A stretch of 64,000 bases of DNA. It comes from Aquitalea magnusonii (lineage in GTDB: Bacteria > Pseudomonadota > Gammaproteobacteria > Burkholderiales > Chromobacteriaceae). This document shows positions 9,301-17,612 of the stretch, in pieces; the stretch's first letter is position 1, and every line of letters starts with the position of its first letter. The notes below the pieces were generated by a model that was not told the DNA's origin, ran no database searches, and saw only the letters and a program-made list of their open reading frames with translations. Position numbers and translations under genes: made by a program. The stretch lies in the NCBI RefSeq assembly GCF_003202035.1, contig NZ_QJKC01000016.1, positions 1 to 64,000 of the forward strand, in the 5' to 3' direction.

Positions 9301-10422
9301 CAGCGTGACATCGCTCTGATTCAGCTGGGCTGACAGGGTGCTGCCGGAGATATCGCCGCCGCTGGCAGCCACGGTGAAGTCGGTGGGGTCGATCAGCCAG
9401 CTACCCTGCTTGCCATGGGCCGCCGTGGTATTGATGCTGGCACTGTCGCTGACAGTAACATGACTGCCGGAGGTTTCGATGCTGCCGCCATTACCTGTGT
9501 CGGCCCCGCCTTTGGCGCTAAGGCTGCCGCTGACCGTGGTGTTGCCCTGTGACAGCAGCTTAATGCTGCCGCCATTACCTTGCTCCAGTGCATCGGCACT
9601 GATCTGGCCACTGGCTTCGATATGGTCTCTTGCTGTCAGCAAGATGCTGCCGCCAGGGCCGACTTCTGCCGCATTGGCATTCAGCTGTCCGCTGTTGACA
9701 ATGTCGGCGGCCAGCAGTTTGAGATTGCCGGCATTAATCTGGCCGGTGTTGATGACCTGATTGGCGGAGGGCGTCAGGTCCAGCACCACTTCGGGGTTGG
9801 CCGGGTCCAGCAAACGTACGTTGCTACCTGCAGCCAAAAGCACCTGTCCGCCGGGTGCCGCCAGCAGGCCATTGTTCTGCACCGTGCTACCCAGCAAGTA
9901 AACATAACCGCCCTTGTCTACCTGAATGCTGCCCTGGTTGATCAGGCTGGCTGGATTCGCTGCTGACTGGAAATCCAGCGTACCAGCCAGAAAACTGTGA
10001 TCAGACAAGCCAAGGGTTGAGGCAACAAGAGACGACACATTTACCTGACTGCCTGTACCGAAAACAATCCCGTTGGGGTTGATCAGGAAAACCTGCCCAT
10101 TTGAGCTGAGGCTGCCAAGAATCTGGCTGGGATTACCGCCCACTACCCGGTTAAGCACTTGACTGCTGCTGCTCTGCTGCAAAAAACGGGTGGTTTCACC
10201 TGCAGCAATCGAAAAACTTTGCCAATTGATGATGGCACCCGGTGAGTTCTGGATCAGCAGTGATTTACCACTGGTGGCAAAGGTGGCCGAGCCATTGACC
10301 ACCACCGGGGACAATGGATTACCCATTACATGCGGTGCAAATGCCAGTGACAGGAAAACCGTAAGATGGCGCAGGCGGAAGCGCGGGTACTGGGCGGTGG
10401 ATACGGGGGAAATAGTATTCAT
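6361..10422 (-). CDS. Two-partner secretion exoprotein (filamentous hemagglutinin-like TpsA)
   Basis: A 1353-residue secreted adhesin candidate. The signal peptide (to about residue 34) is followed by a TPS domain at about 35-300, with the hallmark order of an NPNGI motif (about 114-118) after 'GQVFLI' and Asn/Ser-rich beta-helix strands. The rest is a long right-handed beta-helix of Gly/Ser/Thr/Asn repeats with modules duplicated about 245 residues apart ('GAGT.T..N.F.W..G.MSG.GTT'). The C-terminus (about 1180-1290) resembles the end of autotransporter passengers (GGTLSPGYSPGS). No toxin domain is visible. It ends with a Cys two residues from the stop. It is secreted by TpsB, encoded 15 nt upstream. 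Base composition falls clearly in the middle third (about 7,900-8,900), suggesting mosaic recombination. Confidence 0.88.
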   Translation of the reverse strand: MNTISPVSTAQYPRFRLRHLTVFLSLAFAPHVMGNPLSPVVVNGSATFATSGKSLLIQNSPGAIINWQSFSIAAGETTRFLQQSSSSQVLNRVVGGNPSQILGSLSSNGQVFLINPNGIVFGTGSQVNVSSLVASTLGLSDHSFLAGTLDFQSAANPASLINQGSIQVDKGGYVYLLGSTVQNNGLLAAPGGQVLLAAGSNVRLLDPANPEVVLDLTPSANQVINTGQINAGNLKLLAADIVNSGQLNANAAEVGPGGSILLTARDHIEASGQISADALEQGNGGSIKLLSQGNTTVSGSLSAKGGADTGNGGSIETSGSHVTVSDSASINTTAAHGKQGSWLIDPTDFTVAASGGDISGSTLSAQLNQSDVTLQTTAVGSSGLGDIIVNDALNWSSGYALNLTAYHNIYINQNISGNGANLNLNAGGGLVQVNAPLLDVTLPWSTGTLWFNGSTPQTLTSLTLTGGTATVDSTLGVSNYNQTGGTLNGAGTVTASNGFSWTGGEMSGAGTTVIDKGVADGIIGNPLVEFSANELLGRTLINLGSVTQLGTWNATGLALENNGLLYNQSVYRLNSLSNKAVIYQLQKEYSGSRGVVNSGVIQADGNYHPRPYVWYHSEINAPVTLIGGTLDVGLGDLTVTSLSTAASTISTITGGGTVYITSPNTNSSFLGGVALKSGATLNVNGGAVYLPGGSNIIGDESASISIWNGILSADGNINVGNLYQSGGALTGAGTTTVVNDFNWAEGTMSGSGTTVVGPKVSAGVIAAFDTLDRKLINQGNIVQSNQMSANWLSVGIGGQLINHGVYTLDSSQSSATISNSGSNLPILNTGTIQTTGINASIITVPLQMSGSGQLVNDSSQTLQIGNISTSGNTRFGGSGVIELTGPAALSGSTTVAAGSSLLVDASSSFSSSGSLNVQGNLQFNGNVTLNSDLQLQSGSLYLNGITLNENQGTFNWSGGAINGSGGLQFGSHGHFAFGGNGNRVLNAPNIAFTFTDLVLPSGSLTLQQGSLTLQTAAGDSVIPSGASLNVNGGVLTNNGPLSVGGALNVNGGVFAGTGTVSVDGGSLSINGGSWSNSGALSNTGTLNLGSGSYAGQINNQGTINTAGASFSQLFSNSGTLNLLSATSSFNGGLVQTGGVTKLGTDVSHPASMLVGGSGYQLNSGTLEGSGNINGNVSVSGGTLSPGYSPGSININGNLTLGAGSNTVIQIGGTTPGIGFDQITVSGTASLGGALTVSLWNGYSPATGSSYRFLQYGAVNGSFANISLPGSNSSLSNMAAYAQIGFAAAPNSFASMPAPVSMNMQDAWEQSVSLNRNVSVLSALATTQVLPMNLATDLPVFYDWSALSVALNCK

Positions 10423-10437
10423 GACGTTCTCGTTGCT

Positions 10438-12048
10438 CTAGTACACCCAACTCAGGCCAGCCTGCAGCATCTGGTCGCCTTTTTTCTCGGTTCCACCAGC
10501 TTTGAATACCGAGGCGTAATCAACACGCAATTGCAGGTGGTGCTCATCACTTACCCGCACACCCAAGCCAGCACTGCCGACAGACTGGTGGGCATATTCA
10601 CCCTCCTGCACCCGGTTACGCCATAGCATGCCGCCATCGCAAAACAGCAGCGGCCGGACATGCCATCCGGCATAGCCCCAATGGCGTGCGATATCCGGCC
10701 CATACACCTCCATGCTGCCGCGTACACCACGATCGTCGGTCAGCTCGCGTTCACGGAAACCACGCACAGAATCTGCTCCACCCAGGCCAAATTGCTCACC
10801 GGCAATCAGCGCATCCCGGCTTTCCTGACCATCTACGGCCAGATGCAATTGCCAGTCATTCAGGAAGTTTTTTTTCAATGAAAAATGGTAGCGCCATAAC
10901 AGGAAGTCGCCCCGAGCGCCCACCCGGCCGCCACTTTGCTGATAGGCCTCGGCATTACCCAAATGCCCACCGCTGATGTTTTGAACCAAACTGAGGCTGG
11001 CACTCCACTCCTGGGTAGCATTGCGCAAGCTACCGGCATAAGTCAGGGTAAGGGGCTGGTCTACCAGATCAGGCACCAGGCTTTCACTGCTGCCTGGCGA
11101 AGTGACACTGCTGTGAAAATAGTGATAGTCGTACGCCAGATCCAGATGCTGGTCCCAGCTTGCATATCGACTGAGCAGATGGCTGTACTGCACGCCGGCA
11201 CTATCACCACTACCACTGATTCCGTAGCTCCCCGATGTGGTATTGACCGTACCGGAGTTGACATTGGAGTGCCCGCCATTAATGGTTACCGTATCGCCCA
11301 GGGTATATAGCGGGATACGGTAACTGGCGCCAAAAATGGAAACGTCGGCAGGGCGGGTCAAGGACGTTACATATTGTGCATTGAGCACATGGTCGCGATT
11401 GAACACATTGTCTTGCTGCAAGGCAATACCGCTACGCAAGTAGCCGGTACTGGCACTGCCGCTATTGTCCAGCGTGAACGCATAGTGGGCAGGTTTGGCG
11501 TCCGCCACGCTGACAACGGCATCCATCACCAGCGGGTCGCCGGTCTGGCGGAAAGTGATTTGCTCTTGCTTGCTGCTGCCCTGATTTACCAGCCGCAGGC
11601 TACGTCCCACACGGGTGACATTGGGGGCAGCACCTTCTTGCAGGCCCGGCAGAGTATTGAAGATGTTCTGCCTGTCATGGTGTTTTTCACCCTGCAGGAA
11701 AATACCACCAATGCGGACCTCCTCCACACGCAGGGTAACCAAGGTTGAATGGATGTCCTGCGGCGGAATGCTGACCCTAGTCAGCTCATAGCCAGCCTCG
11801 GCATACATCTGCTGCACCGATTGTGCAGCTTGCTGCAAATCAGCAAATTGCTGATGTGGGCCGGTGTATTTAACAAGTCGAGCCTTGACCTGATCAAGTG
11901 GCAGCAAGCTGACGCCATCCAGGACGAATGCGCTAACCGGAAATTGCACCTCGGTAGCCCCGATGGCACTGCAGGACAAGGCAGCCAGAACCATACCCAG
12001 TAAGCCAGACCGTACCAGACAGACAACATCACCCCTAGCTGACATCAA
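10438..12048 (-). CDS. Two-partner secretion outer-membrane transporter (TpsB, FhaC/ShlB family)
   Basis: A 536-residue Omp85-superfamily transporter that recognises the TPS domain of its partner and passes it across the outer membrane. An N-terminal signal peptide (about 1-30) is followed by POTRA_2 and a second POTRA (about 35-185), and then a 16-strand barrel ending in Tyr (LSWVY). The loop-6 motif of the family is seen as VRGFRERELTDDRG (about 425-440). The length is normal for FhaC/HecB/ShlB. It is the first gene of the operon tpsB-tpsA-fecR-MBL. Upstream is a very AT-rich 340-bp divergent region. It lacks an obvious FhaC-type N-terminal plug helix, though this is hard to judge by eye. 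Confidence 0.9.
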   Translation of the reverse strand: MMSARGDVVCLVRSGLLGMVLAALSCSAIGATEVQFPVSAFVLDGVSLLPLDQVKARLVKYTGPHQQFADLQQAAQSVQQMYAEAGYELTRVSIPPQDIHSTLVTLRVEEVRIGGIFLQGEKHHDRQNIFNTLPGLQEGAAPNVTRVGRSLRLVNQGSSKQEQITFRQTGDPLVMDAVVSVADAKPAHYAFTLDNSGSASTGYLRSGIALQQDNVFNRDHVLNAQYVTSLTRPADVSIFGASYRIPLYTLGDTVTINGGHSNVNSGTVNTTSGSYGISGSGDSAGVQYSHLLSRYASWDQHLDLAYDYHYFHSSVTSPGSSESLVPDLVDQPLTLTYAGSLRNATQEWSASLSLVQNISGGHLGNAEAYQQSGGRVGARGDFLLWRYHFSLKKNFLNDWQLHLAVDGQESRDALIAGEQFGLGGADSVRGFRERELTDDRGVRGSMEVYGPDIARHWGYAGWHVRPLLFCDGGMLWRNRVQEGEYAHQSVGSAGLGVRVSDEHHLQLRVDYASVFKAGGTEKKGDQMLQAGLSWVY

Positions 12049-12390
12049 TTATCACCAAAAATTTATAAAAGTAATTTTCCTGATGATTTTATATAAAATT
12101 TATGCCTTGAACATTTTATGCAAAATATAAAAATTAAATTTTTGCAAAATTACGACAGGATAAATTACATTAATTACAATTAATAGTTGCCAATAAATCA
12201 TTTATTGATAATTATTTATTTAAAATAATAAACAATTTAGAATTCGTTGAAGTTTTTAAATTAAATTTCATGATAATTTGTAATTTTAAAAATGATTATC
12301 AATTTCAAAAAAATGCTGTTTGAGAAAACGATGGAGCTTGCTGACACTTGTTGCTAGGATGGGCTGATTACATACCACAGGCTGCAAAAA
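12049..12390. promoter_or_regulatory. AT-rich divergent promoter region
   Basis: About 340 bases lie between tpsB (minus) and the cNMP-binding protein gene (plus). The stretch 12,055-12,320 is extremely AT-rich, with many A/T tracts and TATAAA/TTTATA words, far below the surrounding GC. Many -10-like boxes make promoter assignment unsafe. This composition is typical of promoters silenced by H-NS/MvaT-type xenogeneic silencers, which is an inference. It probably drives both the secretion operon and the signalling genes. Confidence 0.5.
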
Positions 12391-13095
12391 ATGGGCTTTT
12401 ACGACTATCTTTCTGCCTTCAGCTACTCACTGATAGCCCTCTCCTACATCATGCGCGACATCTTCTGGTTGCGCGTCATCACCCTGTTTGCCTGCTTCAT
12501 GGATATCTATATCTATTTCTTTATCCGTCCAGGCCAGCCGATGTGGATCCAGATAGCAATGAATCTGGTTTTCATCGCCATTAATGCCTACCAGCTTGCT
12601 ATCTTGCTCAAGGAGAAGAAAGCATCAGTCTTGAGCGGGGAAGCCAAGATCATCCACCAGCAGGTATTTCAGGCGTTCAGCCCTGTTGAGTTCAAGAAAT
12701 TGCTCGACGTTGCCAGATTTGAAGACCACCCCAAAGACCATTGTCTGGTACGGACCAACGAAAAGCCATGCGATCTGATGCTGATCTTGCAGGGAGAGGC
12801 GGCAATCCTGGCCAATGGCAACAAGGTTTCAGCCGTTGGAAACAAGCAGTTCCTGGGAGAAATGAGCTTTCTGACTGAGCAGCCAGCATCGGCCACTGCA
12901 GTGACCAGTCAGCCGACACGTATTTTGCGACTGCCACATGCACAGCTGGATGCACTACTGAAGAAAACACCGGAACTCAAAGCACCACTGCACAGCGTTC
13001 TGGGGCAGGACGTTGCCCTCAAACTTAAGAAGATGAACCACGACAAGCATGCAACGGATGCTGTCGTGCCAGTAGCAGCAGCTACCCCGGCATAA
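12391..13095 (+). CDS. Membrane protein with cyclic-nucleotide-binding domain (Popeye-like)
   Basis: A 234-residue protein. Three membrane helices (residues about 8-26, 27-48, 52-72) include the segment SYIMRDIFWLRV, a layout shared with bacterial Popeye-like proteins. A cytoplasmic CAP-type cNMP-binding domain follows (about 95-200). The phosphate-binding cassette reads FLGEMSFLTEQPASATAV. The Glu of FGE is kept, but the Arg expected in the usual P-R-x-A motif is Ala (PASA), so cAMP affinity may be low or the ligand different. There is no DNA-binding helix, so it is a membrane sensor rather than a transcription factor. It is divergent from tpsB and lies just before the adenylate cyclase. The start has a poor ribosome-binding site. 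Confidence 0.75.
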   Translation: MGFYDYLSAFSYSLIALSYIMRDIFWLRVITLFACFMDIYIYFFIRPGQPMWIQIAMNLVFIAINAYQLAILLKEKKASVLSGEAKIIHQQVFQAFSPVEFKKLLDVARFEDHPKDHCLVRTNEKPCDLMLILQGEAAILANGNKVSAVGNKQFLGEMSFLTEQPASATAVTSQPTRILRLPHAQLDALLKKTPELKAPLHSVLGQDVALKLKKMNHDKHATDAVVPVAAATPA

Positions 13096-13237
13096 GACAT
13101 TATCCACGATAGCTCCGGGCATGGCGTGGGCCAGCCCGGTGACCTGTCTCTGGATTGACTATTCGCAATACTACTAATCATGCGGCTTGCGGCAAATCTG
13201 CTGCCTATCGCTTGTCCGGCCTTACATCCCATTCTTC

Positions 13238-15439
13238 ATGACACAAAACAAGCGACGCTTGCTGGAACGCTTTATCCTCTTGCTGTGCGGAGCCTTGGTC
13301 ATGGCTCATGTCTGCAAGCTGATCCAGCTTCCCTTGATTGACAGCTTTGATCGCTGGATTTATGACCAACGCTTGCAATTTTCTTTTTCGAATAAGCCCG
13401 ACCTGCGTATTGTCATTGTCGATATCGATGAAGCCAGTCTGGAACAAGAAGGCCACTGGCCATGGCCAAGAAGGCGGCTGGCACAGCTGATCAACACCCT
13501 GTTTGATACTTACCACGCCAAAACGCTAGGCATGGACATGGTGTTTGCCGAAAGCGATGACAGCTCAGGCTTGCACAGCCTACAGCAGCTGGCACACGGT
13601 AGCCTGTCACAGGATATTGCCTTCCAGCGCAATCTCGCTAGCCTCGCTCCCTCACTGAATGATGACCAGCTATTTGCCAATGCATTAGCCAGGCATGATG
13701 TCGTGCTTGGCTACTATTTCACCGGTACCACGCGACGACACGGACTGCTTCCGGCTCCATTGTTTCAAGACACGCAAGCAAATATGCCATCCTGGAGTAG
13801 TAATGTGGCGCAAGGCTATGGTGCCAACCTGCCGCTATTGCAAATGGCGGCCGCAGGCGCAGGGCATTTTAACCCTCTGGTGGATGCCGACGGGCAAACC
13901 CGTCGGGTCAGCCTGTTGACGCAATATTCCGGGGGGTACTACCCCCCCCTGTCATTCGTTGTGTTCCAGCACGCTACTGCCAGCAAACAGAGTCAATTGA
14001 TCTGGCCAGCGGATGCCCCCCAGCCGGAAGCACTGCAAACAGGCTCATATACCTTGCCGATGGATGAACAAACCGCCGTCCTCATTCCCTATCGCGGACC
14101 AGCAGGCAGTTTTCCCTATGTGTCAGCGGCAGATATCCTTAACCGGAAAATCAAAATCAGCCAATTGGCCAATAAAATCATCCTGCTGGGCTCCACCAGC
14201 CCAGGGCTACAAGACCTGAGGGCAACACCGGCAGGGCAGCTATACCCTGGCGTAGAAATTCACGCGAATCTGATTGCCGGCATGCTGGATAATGCATTGC
14301 CTCAACAACCACAATGGGTAGCTGGGGCCAACCTGATACTTCTGCTTGCCCTGCTGCTGCTGTGCTTATATCTGCTGCCCAGCTGCTCTCTACTGCAGTC
14401 AGCGCTATTGGCCGCTACGCTCTTGTTACCACTTTTGGCTGCAGACAGCATGCTGTGGCTTAAATTGCACATAGCATGGCCATCTGCAGCACCCATTGTC
14501 TTTATTACTCTCGTCAGTAGCTGGCATGCTGGCTACGGATACTTCACGGAATACCGTAGCAAGCGGCAATTAGGAAAGCTATTCGGAAAGTATATTCCTC
14601 CAGCACTAGTCGAGAAAATGCAGGATGACCCTAAAAGCTACAAAATGCATGGACAAAATAAAGAATTGTCTGTGATGTTTACTGATATACGTGGGTTTAC
14701 CAGTCTGGCAGAACATATGCCTGCGGAAGAACTGGGGAGATTGCTCAACCGACTGATGGATTTGCAAACAAAAGTTATCAACCAGCACTTGGGAACCATC
14801 GACAAATTTATCGGCGATGCTGTAATGGCATTTTGGAATGCACCATTGGACGATCCAGCACATGCTCGCCATGCAATTGATGCTGCGCTTGAACTACAAG
14901 AGGCAATGAAACATTTCAACCAGCAAAATACATTACAGGGCTTGCCAGAGCTACAAATTGGCATTGGCATCAATACTGGTCCAGCTGTGGTAGGTGATAT
15001 GGGCTCCAGCCTGCGCCGTGCTTACACTGCTATCGGTGACTCAGTCAATCTGGCTGCCAGACTGGAAGGGCAAACTAAAAACTATAATGTGCCCATACTG
15101 ATTGGCGAGACAACTGCCTCGCGATTAGCGGATGAAATAGATCTTCTTGAACTTGACCGATTACGAGTCAAAGGAAAACAAAAGCCAACACGAGTTTTCT
15201 GGCCAGTCGACCAGACAACTCGACAGTGTAAGAACTGGAGAAAAATAAAAGAAAAGCATCAAAAAGCCATAGATGCCTACTACAAGGCCGACTGGAAGCA
15301 AGCCATACTTCTATTTGAAGAACTTGATAACGAAAAATACTATCCACTTGCCAAACATTATTTGTCACATATTCACACACTCAGTACAGATACTAAAAAC
15401 ACAAAGTGGAATGGTATAACCGATGCCATGCAAAAATAA
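13238..15439 (+). CDS. CHASE2-domain class III adenylate cyclase
   Basis: A 733-residue membrane sensor enzyme making cAMP from ATP. One N-terminal helix (about 8-27) is followed by a periplasmic CHASE2 domain (about 30-355) and then three close membrane helices (about 365-440). The class III cyclase domain is at about 470-660. FTDIRGFTSL gives the first metal Asp, and GDAVMAFW the second region. The Lys in DKFIGD and the Thr in YTAIGDSVN are the adenine-specifying pair, and the NLAARLE Arg stabilises the transition state. All catalytic residues are present. A short helical, TPR-like tail follows. The start at 13238 is chosen over an upstream in-frame ATG because the helix begins there. Neighbours are a cNMP-binding protein and a phosphodiesterase-like gene. 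A G6...C8 tract lies at 13,931-13,949. Confidence 0.88.
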   Translation: MTQNKRRLLERFILLLCGALVMAHVCKLIQLPLIDSFDRWIYDQRLQFSFSNKPDLRIVIVDIDEASLEQEGHWPWPRRRLAQLINTLFDTYHAKTLGMDMVFAESDDSSGLHSLQQLAHGSLSQDIAFQRNLASLAPSLNDDQLFANALARHDVVLGYYFTGTTRRHGLLPAPLFQDTQANMPSWSSNVAQGYGANLPLLQMAAAGAGHFNPLVDADGQTRRVSLLTQYSGGYYPPLSFVVFQHATASKQSQLIWPADAPQPEALQTGSYTLPMDEQTAVLIPYRGPAGSFPYVSAADILNRKIKISQLANKIILLGSTSPGLQDLRATPAGQLYPGVEIHANLIAGMLDNALPQQPQWVAGANLILLLALLLLCLYLLPSCSLLQSALLAATLLLPLLAADSMLWLKLHIAWPSAAPIVFITLVSSWHAGYGYFTEYRSKRQLGKLFGKYIPPALVEKMQDDPKSYKMHGQNKELSVMFTDIRGFTSLAEHMPAEELGRLLNRLMDLQTKVINQHLGTIDKFIGDAVMAFWNAPLDDPAHARHAIDAALELQEAMKHFNQQNTLQGLPELQIGIGINTGPAVVGDMGSSLRRAYTAIGDSVNLAARLEGQTKNYNVPILIGETTASRLADEIDLLELDRLRVKGKQKPTRVFWPVDQTTRQCKNWRKIKEKHQKAIDAYYKADWKQAILLFEELDNEKYYPLAKHYLSHIHTLSTDTKNTKWNGITDAMQK

Positions 15440-15510
15440 ATTCAAATAGATTAAGATGTCATATCAATAACTATGGCACTTTAAATAAATCAATAAGAAT
15501 TGAGAATGAA

Positions 15511-17238
15511 ATGCAAGAAAGTTCAGAAAAATTAAAACTCGAAAAATTAATTGAAATTGGCATACTACTGAGCGCAGAAAAAGATCGTAATATCTTACTG
15601 AACAAAATAATATCATACGCAAAAGAACTCACCAACTGCGAAGCGGGAACACTTTTTCTACGCTCTGAAAATAAAACATTAGTATTTGCTCACCGCACCA
15701 ATAATCTCTCCTTACCTCAAATAGCCATCCCACTTTATAAAGATAATGGCGAAGAGAATGATGATTTTATTGCCACCTATACTGTGTTACACAAAAAAAT
15801 AGTTGTGATTGATGACGTCTACCAAGAAAGCAGGTTTGACATGTCATCCACAAAGAATTTCAGTACACATTCTGGGCTAAAGGCTATTTCTTTACTCTCC
15901 ATACCTCTCATTACCTCCAATGGAAATGCTATTGGTGCCTTACAACTAGTTAATGCCCTTGACGAAAAAAATAACAGTCCCATTCCATTCAACCCATCAA
16001 TCATTCCTCTTATCAATGCACTAGCGGCACAATCGGCTGTAGCTCTTGAAAATCAACAGCTACTAGAAGAACAAAAGGTATTATTTGACTCGCTAATTAA
16101 ACTGATTGCCAATGCAATTGATTTTAAAAGTTCGCACACAGGAAATCACTGCCAAAGAGTACCTGAACTGGCAATCGACCTGGCTCACGCATTACAGGAG
16201 AATGGGCTAATCAATTTCCAAACTGAAAGTGAGTGGGAAGAGTTCCGTATTGGAGCGTGGCTCCACGACTGTGGCAAGATCACAACGCCAGAGCACATCT
16301 TGAACAAAGGAACGAAGCTAGAGTGCATCAATAACCGTATTCATGAAATACGTAATCGATTTGAAATACTGTTACGCGATGCACATATCCAGATGTATCA
16401 ATCCATGGAGTGCGGCATGGAAAAAGATATGGCTGAGAAAATATTTGACGAGAAAAAATCGAAAATAAAAGAACAATTCGCATTTGTTGCAGCACTTAAC
16501 AACGGGCAGCATGCTGTCGATCCATCGTCACTCAATAAATTAAATGAAATTGCATCAATTAAATGGACACGTCATCTTGATGATACGCTAGGCTTGTCAA
16601 AGGCGGAGCTGGCGCGCAGACCTCGCACATCTGCCACCTCGCTACCCGCAGAGGAAACACTATTATCTGATCAGAGATGGCATATCACAGTTCGCCCTAC
16701 GGCTCAACATACTTCCTTGCAAAATAAATTCCCTATGGAGATTCCGAAGAATCTGAACAATAGTGGTGAGATATATAACCTATCCATACCATTTGGTACT
16801 CTGACAATGGAGGAGCGTTTTACTATTAACGAGCATATACTGCAAAGTATCATGATGCTCGATAATCTGCCCTTCCCTGAACACCTAAAACTGGCGCGAC
16901 GATATGCGGCTGAACACCATGAGTCACTAAATGGAAAAGGATATCCGTACAGGCTGGATAAAACATCCCTATCAATGCCATCTCGTGCCATTGCCATGGC
17001 AGACATTTTTGAAGCACTAACTGCCGCTGATCGACCTTACAAAAAGCAAAATACTCTGAACGAGGCCATCGAAATCTTATTTAGTTTCGTAAGAAAGGAG
17101 CACTTAGATGCAAAGATATTCGAGGTTTTTTTAACTTCGGGTGTTTATATCAAATATGCAAAAAAATACATGCCGTCAGTGATGATAGATCATATCGATA
17201 TCGGGAAATATTTAACACTATTGAAGAATATTGCTTAG
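15511..17238 (+). CDS. GAF and HD-GYP domain phosphodiesterase with a large insertion
   Basis: A 575-residue soluble protein. A GAF domain covers about 10-190. An HD-GYP domain follows, whose usual role is hydrolysis of cyclic di-GMP or related cyclic dinucleotides. HTGNHCQRV (about 208), the HD pair in LHDCGK (about 250) and EHHESLNGKGYP (about 466) are the metal-binding and GYP motifs. Normally the HD and HHE motifs are about 60 residues apart, but here they are about 215 apart. An insertion of roughly 150 residues (about 285-430) is therefore embedded in the catalytic domain. The usual Asp in HHExxDGxGYP is Asn. It starts 71 nt after the adenylate cyclase and is probably co-transcribed. 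The gene is AT-rich. Substrate specificity is uncertain. Confidence 0.8.
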   Translation: MQESSEKLKLEKLIEIGILLSAEKDRNILLNKIISYAKELTNCEAGTLFLRSENKTLVFAHRTNNLSLPQIAIPLYKDNGEENDDFIATYTVLHKKIVVIDDVYQESRFDMSSTKNFSTHSGLKAISLLSIPLITSNGNAIGALQLVNALDEKNNSPIPFNPSIIPLINALAAQSAVALENQQLLEEQKVLFDSLIKLIANAIDFKSSHTGNHCQRVPELAIDLAHALQENGLINFQTESEWEEFRIGAWLHDCGKITTPEHILNKGTKLECINNRIHEIRNRFEILLRDAHIQMYQSMECGMEKDMAEKIFDEKKSKIKEQFAFVAALNNGQHAVDPSSLNKLNEIASIKWTRHLDDTLGLSKAELARRPRTSATSLPAEETLLSDQRWHITVRPTAQHTSLQNKFPMEIPKNLNNSGEIYNLSIPFGTLTMEERFTINEHILQSIMMLDNLPFPEHLKLARRYAAEHHESLNGKGYPYRLDKTSLSMPSRAIAMADIFEALTAADRPYKKQNTLNEAIEILFSFVRKEHLDAKIFEVFLTSGVYIKYAKKYMPSVMIDHIDIGKYLTLLKNIA

Positions 17239-17576
17239 ATAAAAAACACATTAAATGAGACCGATTCATCCAGCTGGACACAAACGCAGGAGAGTAAATT
17301 AGGCTGGCCAAACCATGAATACATAGATATGATCAATATCCGAAACTGGTAAATCGACGTCAGCCCGAGCCGGAGAAAAACGAAGATATACAGTACTGGA
17401 TGTTTCTCTATAAACTGAGTTAGCACGCCTACGTCCAGACACCAAGCCTTTTGATTGGGCTTTCATGATATGAATACATCAACTACAATCGCAAAATCAG
17501 TCCTACACAACAGCTCTCGTCTACGTGTGTAGAAGTACTGAAAAGTGCCAGGAAAACAGGGATTTATGCGATAAAT
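17239..17576. other. Non-coding end of the accessory region
   Basis: About 340 bases between the HD-GYP stop and the tRNA remnant. No credible gene is present, and minus-strand open frames here lack protein character. Just before the tRNA remnant, AGGGATT (17,569-17,575 region) pairs with AATCCCT, forming an imperfect inverted repeat that spans the junction. Nothing resembling the 5' acceptor or anticodon arm of a tRNA is seen. Confidence 0.5.
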
Positions 17577-17600
17577 TTCGGAATCCCTCCCTCTCCGCCA
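17577..17600 (+). other. 3' remnant of a tRNA-Ser gene, probable island attachment site
   Basis: GAATCCCTCCCTCTCCGCCA at 17581-17600 matches the T-arm 3' strand, 3' acceptor strand and CCA end of bacterial tRNA-Ser genes. The preceding TTCG at 17577-17580 continues the T-loop with one extra G. No matching 5' half (GGAGAGG acceptor, anticodon stem) precedes it, so this is a displaced 3' fragment and not a tRNA gene. Such direct copies are left at the far end of elements that integrate by tyrosine recombinase into a tRNA 3' end. AT-rich accessory genes lie to its left and core genes to its right. Confidence 0.7.
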
Positions 17601-17612
17601 GACCAAACACTT

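Noticed and set aside
17577-17600. A complete tRNA-Ser gene
   Set aside because: Only the T-loop to CCA portion is present. No acceptor 5' strand, D-arm or anticodon arm precedes it.
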